A stretch of DNA of 15,046 bases from an uncultured Collinsella sp. (GTDB taxonomy: Bacteria > Actinomycetota > Coriobacteriia > Coriobacteriales > Coriobacteriaceae): positions 1-15,046 of the forward strand of contig CAUBTS010000046.1 of NCBI GenBank assembly GCA_958438955.1, written 5' to 3'. A program made the position numbers and the translations under genes. Under the pieces are notes generated by a model. It was given only the letters and a program-made list of their open reading frames with translations. It made no database searches and was not told where the DNA came from. Below, one piece after another: positions 14,217-15,046 of the stretch (within the stretch, counting starts at the first letter, position 1; every line of letters begins with the position of its first letter).

Positions 14217-14237
14217 TTATCTGTCTAGGACAGATAA
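14217..14237. promoter_or_regulatory. perfect palindrome before kup (operator or leader hairpin)
   Basis: TTATCTGTC (14217-14225) and GACAGATAA (14229-14237) are perfect inverted repeats with a TAG spacer. The dyad sits 9 bases upstream of the kup Shine-Dalgarno. AT-rich stretches upstream on the minus strand (TATAAA at about 14256-14251, CATAAA at about 14245-14240) could serve as -10 elements, so the dyad would overlap or follow the transcript start, as expected for a repressor operator or a 5' hairpin. The regulator is unknown. Confidence 0.5.
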
Positions 14238-14294
14238 TCTTTATGCCGTCTTTATACATACAAGAGCAGTTTGGCACATCGGGTTATTTTAGAC

Positions 14295-14318
14295 AATAAT
14301 CCTCAGCTGGGGATTATT
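14295..14318 (-). terminator. weak stem-loop after the EamA transporter gene
   Basis: AATAATCC and GGATTATT form an 8-bp stem around an 8-base loop with a CAGCTG core, 35 bases past the EamA stop. The flank on the minus strand (GTCTAAAATAA) has only a modest T content. It could end the EamA transcript or be another dyad upstream of kup. A smaller hairpin AAAGC/GCTTT sits directly at the EamA stop. Confidence 0.4.
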
Positions 14319-14353
14319 TATCTACGCAGGTAGCATTTCAAAGCAGGGGCTTT

Positions 14354-15046
14354 TTAAGCACGTACTGTCTGGGCGATGCCAGCCTTGGCGTTTGCGCGTT
14401 TGCCGGCGAGTTCGCAAAAAATCGCGCCGCCGATGATAAGCGCGGCGCCCAGCAGGCGGACCGGTGTTATGGCTTCACCCAAAAGGGCGGCCGAGAACAC
14501 GACCGCCGAAAGCGGCTCGAGGTAGCCGACGACGGCGACGGTCTGGACGGGCAGCTTGGCGACGGCGCTAAAGTAGAGCAGGCAACCAATGCCGGTGTTG
14601 ACGACGCCGAGCATAGCGACGGCGTGCCAATCAATACTGGCGGCGACGCCGGCGGACAGGAACGAGGGAGCGCCCTGCGTGATGAGCGTGAGGACCAGTG
14701 CGGTCACAAAGGCGGCGCTCACCTGGAGCGCGGAGTTCTCGAGGCCCTCGATGTGCGGCGCACCCTTGCTGGCGATGACCATCAGCGCATAGCAAAATGC
14801 CGAGGCGATGCCGCAGACGATACCCGCAATGGGCATGCTGCCGCCCAGACCTTGCGCTGCAATGAGAAAAGCGCCGCAGGCGACGGCGATAAAGCCGGCG
14901 ATTTTGCCGCCGGTCAGTTTTTCGCCAAAGATAAACGGGGAGAGCGCCATGACAATGATGGGGCCGCAGTAGTACAGCAGCGAGGATACGCCGACGCCGA
15001 TCGTCTGGTAGGCGCGGAACAGAAAAATCCAGCTGGCGCCCAGCGC
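14354..15046 (-). CDS. EamA/DMT-family transporter, 5' end outside the window
   Basis: The last 230 residues of a drug/metabolite transporter-type inner-membrane permease (RhaT/YdcZ/EamA type, normally about 290-300 residues, two EamA repeats of five helices). The frame is open to the window edge and reads WIFLFRAYQTIGVG and SLLYYCGPIIVMALSPFIFG, the typical end of the first EamA repeat, with the GEKLTG loop. The second repeat runs from GIVCGIASAFCYALMVIASK to VGYLEPLSAVVFSAALLGE and ALIIGGAIF. An internal ATG at 14950 falls in the middle of a conserved helix and is not the start. Substrates in this family vary (amino acids, metabolites) and cannot be predicted. The 140-base gap to kup contains two dyads. 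Confidence 0.88.
   Translation of the reverse strand, partial: ALGASWIFLFRAYQTIGVGVSSLLYYCGPIIVMALSPFIFGEKLTGGKIAGFIAVACGAFLIAAQGLGGSMPIAGIVCGIASAFCYALMVIASKGAPHIEGLENSALQVSAAFVTALVLTLITQGAPSFLSAGVAASIDWHAVAMLGVVNTGIGCLLYFSAVAKLPVQTVAVVGYLEPLSAVVFSAALLGEAITPVRLLGAALIIGGAIFCELAGKRANAKAGIAQTVRA

Noticed and set aside
14217..14353. c-di-AMP (ydaO-type) riboswitch before kup
   Set aside because: The gap to the EamA gene is about 140 bases, and I cannot find the conserved ydaO sequence blocks; only two short dyads are present.
1..15046. tRNA, rRNA, CRISPR array, prophage or complete IS element
   Set aside because: No cloverleaf with a T-loop consensus, no regularly spaced repeats and no transposase, integrase or phage gene could be recognised on either strand.

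Overview
The window looks like chromosomal DNA from a GC-rich, gut-associated actinobacterium of the class Coriobacteriia. Collinsella is my best guess, from GC-rich codon use, strong Shine-Dalgarno sites, short intergenic gaps and a bifidobacterial-type bile salt hydrolase. That placement is inference. I see no rRNA, tRNA, CRISPR array, phage gene or complete insertion sequence. Nearly all genes are housekeeping or nutrient-acquisition genes.

Layout, left to right. (1) A patatin-like phospholipase (143-1012, +) ends at a stem-loop shared with (2) a convergent thiamine operon (thiM, MTH1187-type thiamine-binding protein, thiE; 3001-1125, -). The operon is headed by a TPP riboswitch and an intrinsic terminator. 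(3) A 102-bp near-perfect inverted repeat (3185-3286), resembling a REP doublet, fills the divergent promoter region between the riboswitch and (4) a HAD phosphatase gene followed after 10 bases by a LysR-type regulator gene (3324-5139, +). (5) A dyad that looks like a LysR operator precedes a short 'core' MetE-like methyltransferase (5295-6428, +). (6) A UraA-type uracil permease (6552-7886, +) converges on (7) an alpha/beta-hydrolase esterase (8660-7947, -); a 21-bp bidirectional terminator overlaps the esterase stop codon. (8) An AzgA/PbuG-type purine permease (10060-8750, -) is divergent from (9) a 139-residue peptide-deformylase-like protein that lacks the catalytic glutamate (10254-10673, +). 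(10) A 105-base imperfect palindrome and a strong terminator separate it from (11) a bile salt hydrolase (10918-11883, +). (12) Convergent to that is a Kup potassium transporter (14194-11963, -) with a perfect palindrome just upstream of its ribosome binding site. (13) A 5'-truncated EamA-family transporter (15046-14354, -) runs off the right edge.

How the genes may work together: thiM and thiE cover thiazole salvage and the joining step of thiamine synthesis. No thiD is present here, so HMP pyrophosphate must come from elsewhere. LysR plus core-MetE looks like a local methionine or methyl-transfer module. The two nucleobase permeases (uracil, purine) suggest a scavenging lifestyle, and the bile salt hydrolase points to the intestine. 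I did not find a clear new multi-gene system. The observations most worth checking are the inverted repeat in the thi/HAD promoter region, the Glu-less deformylase, and the LysR/core-MetE pair with its dyad.
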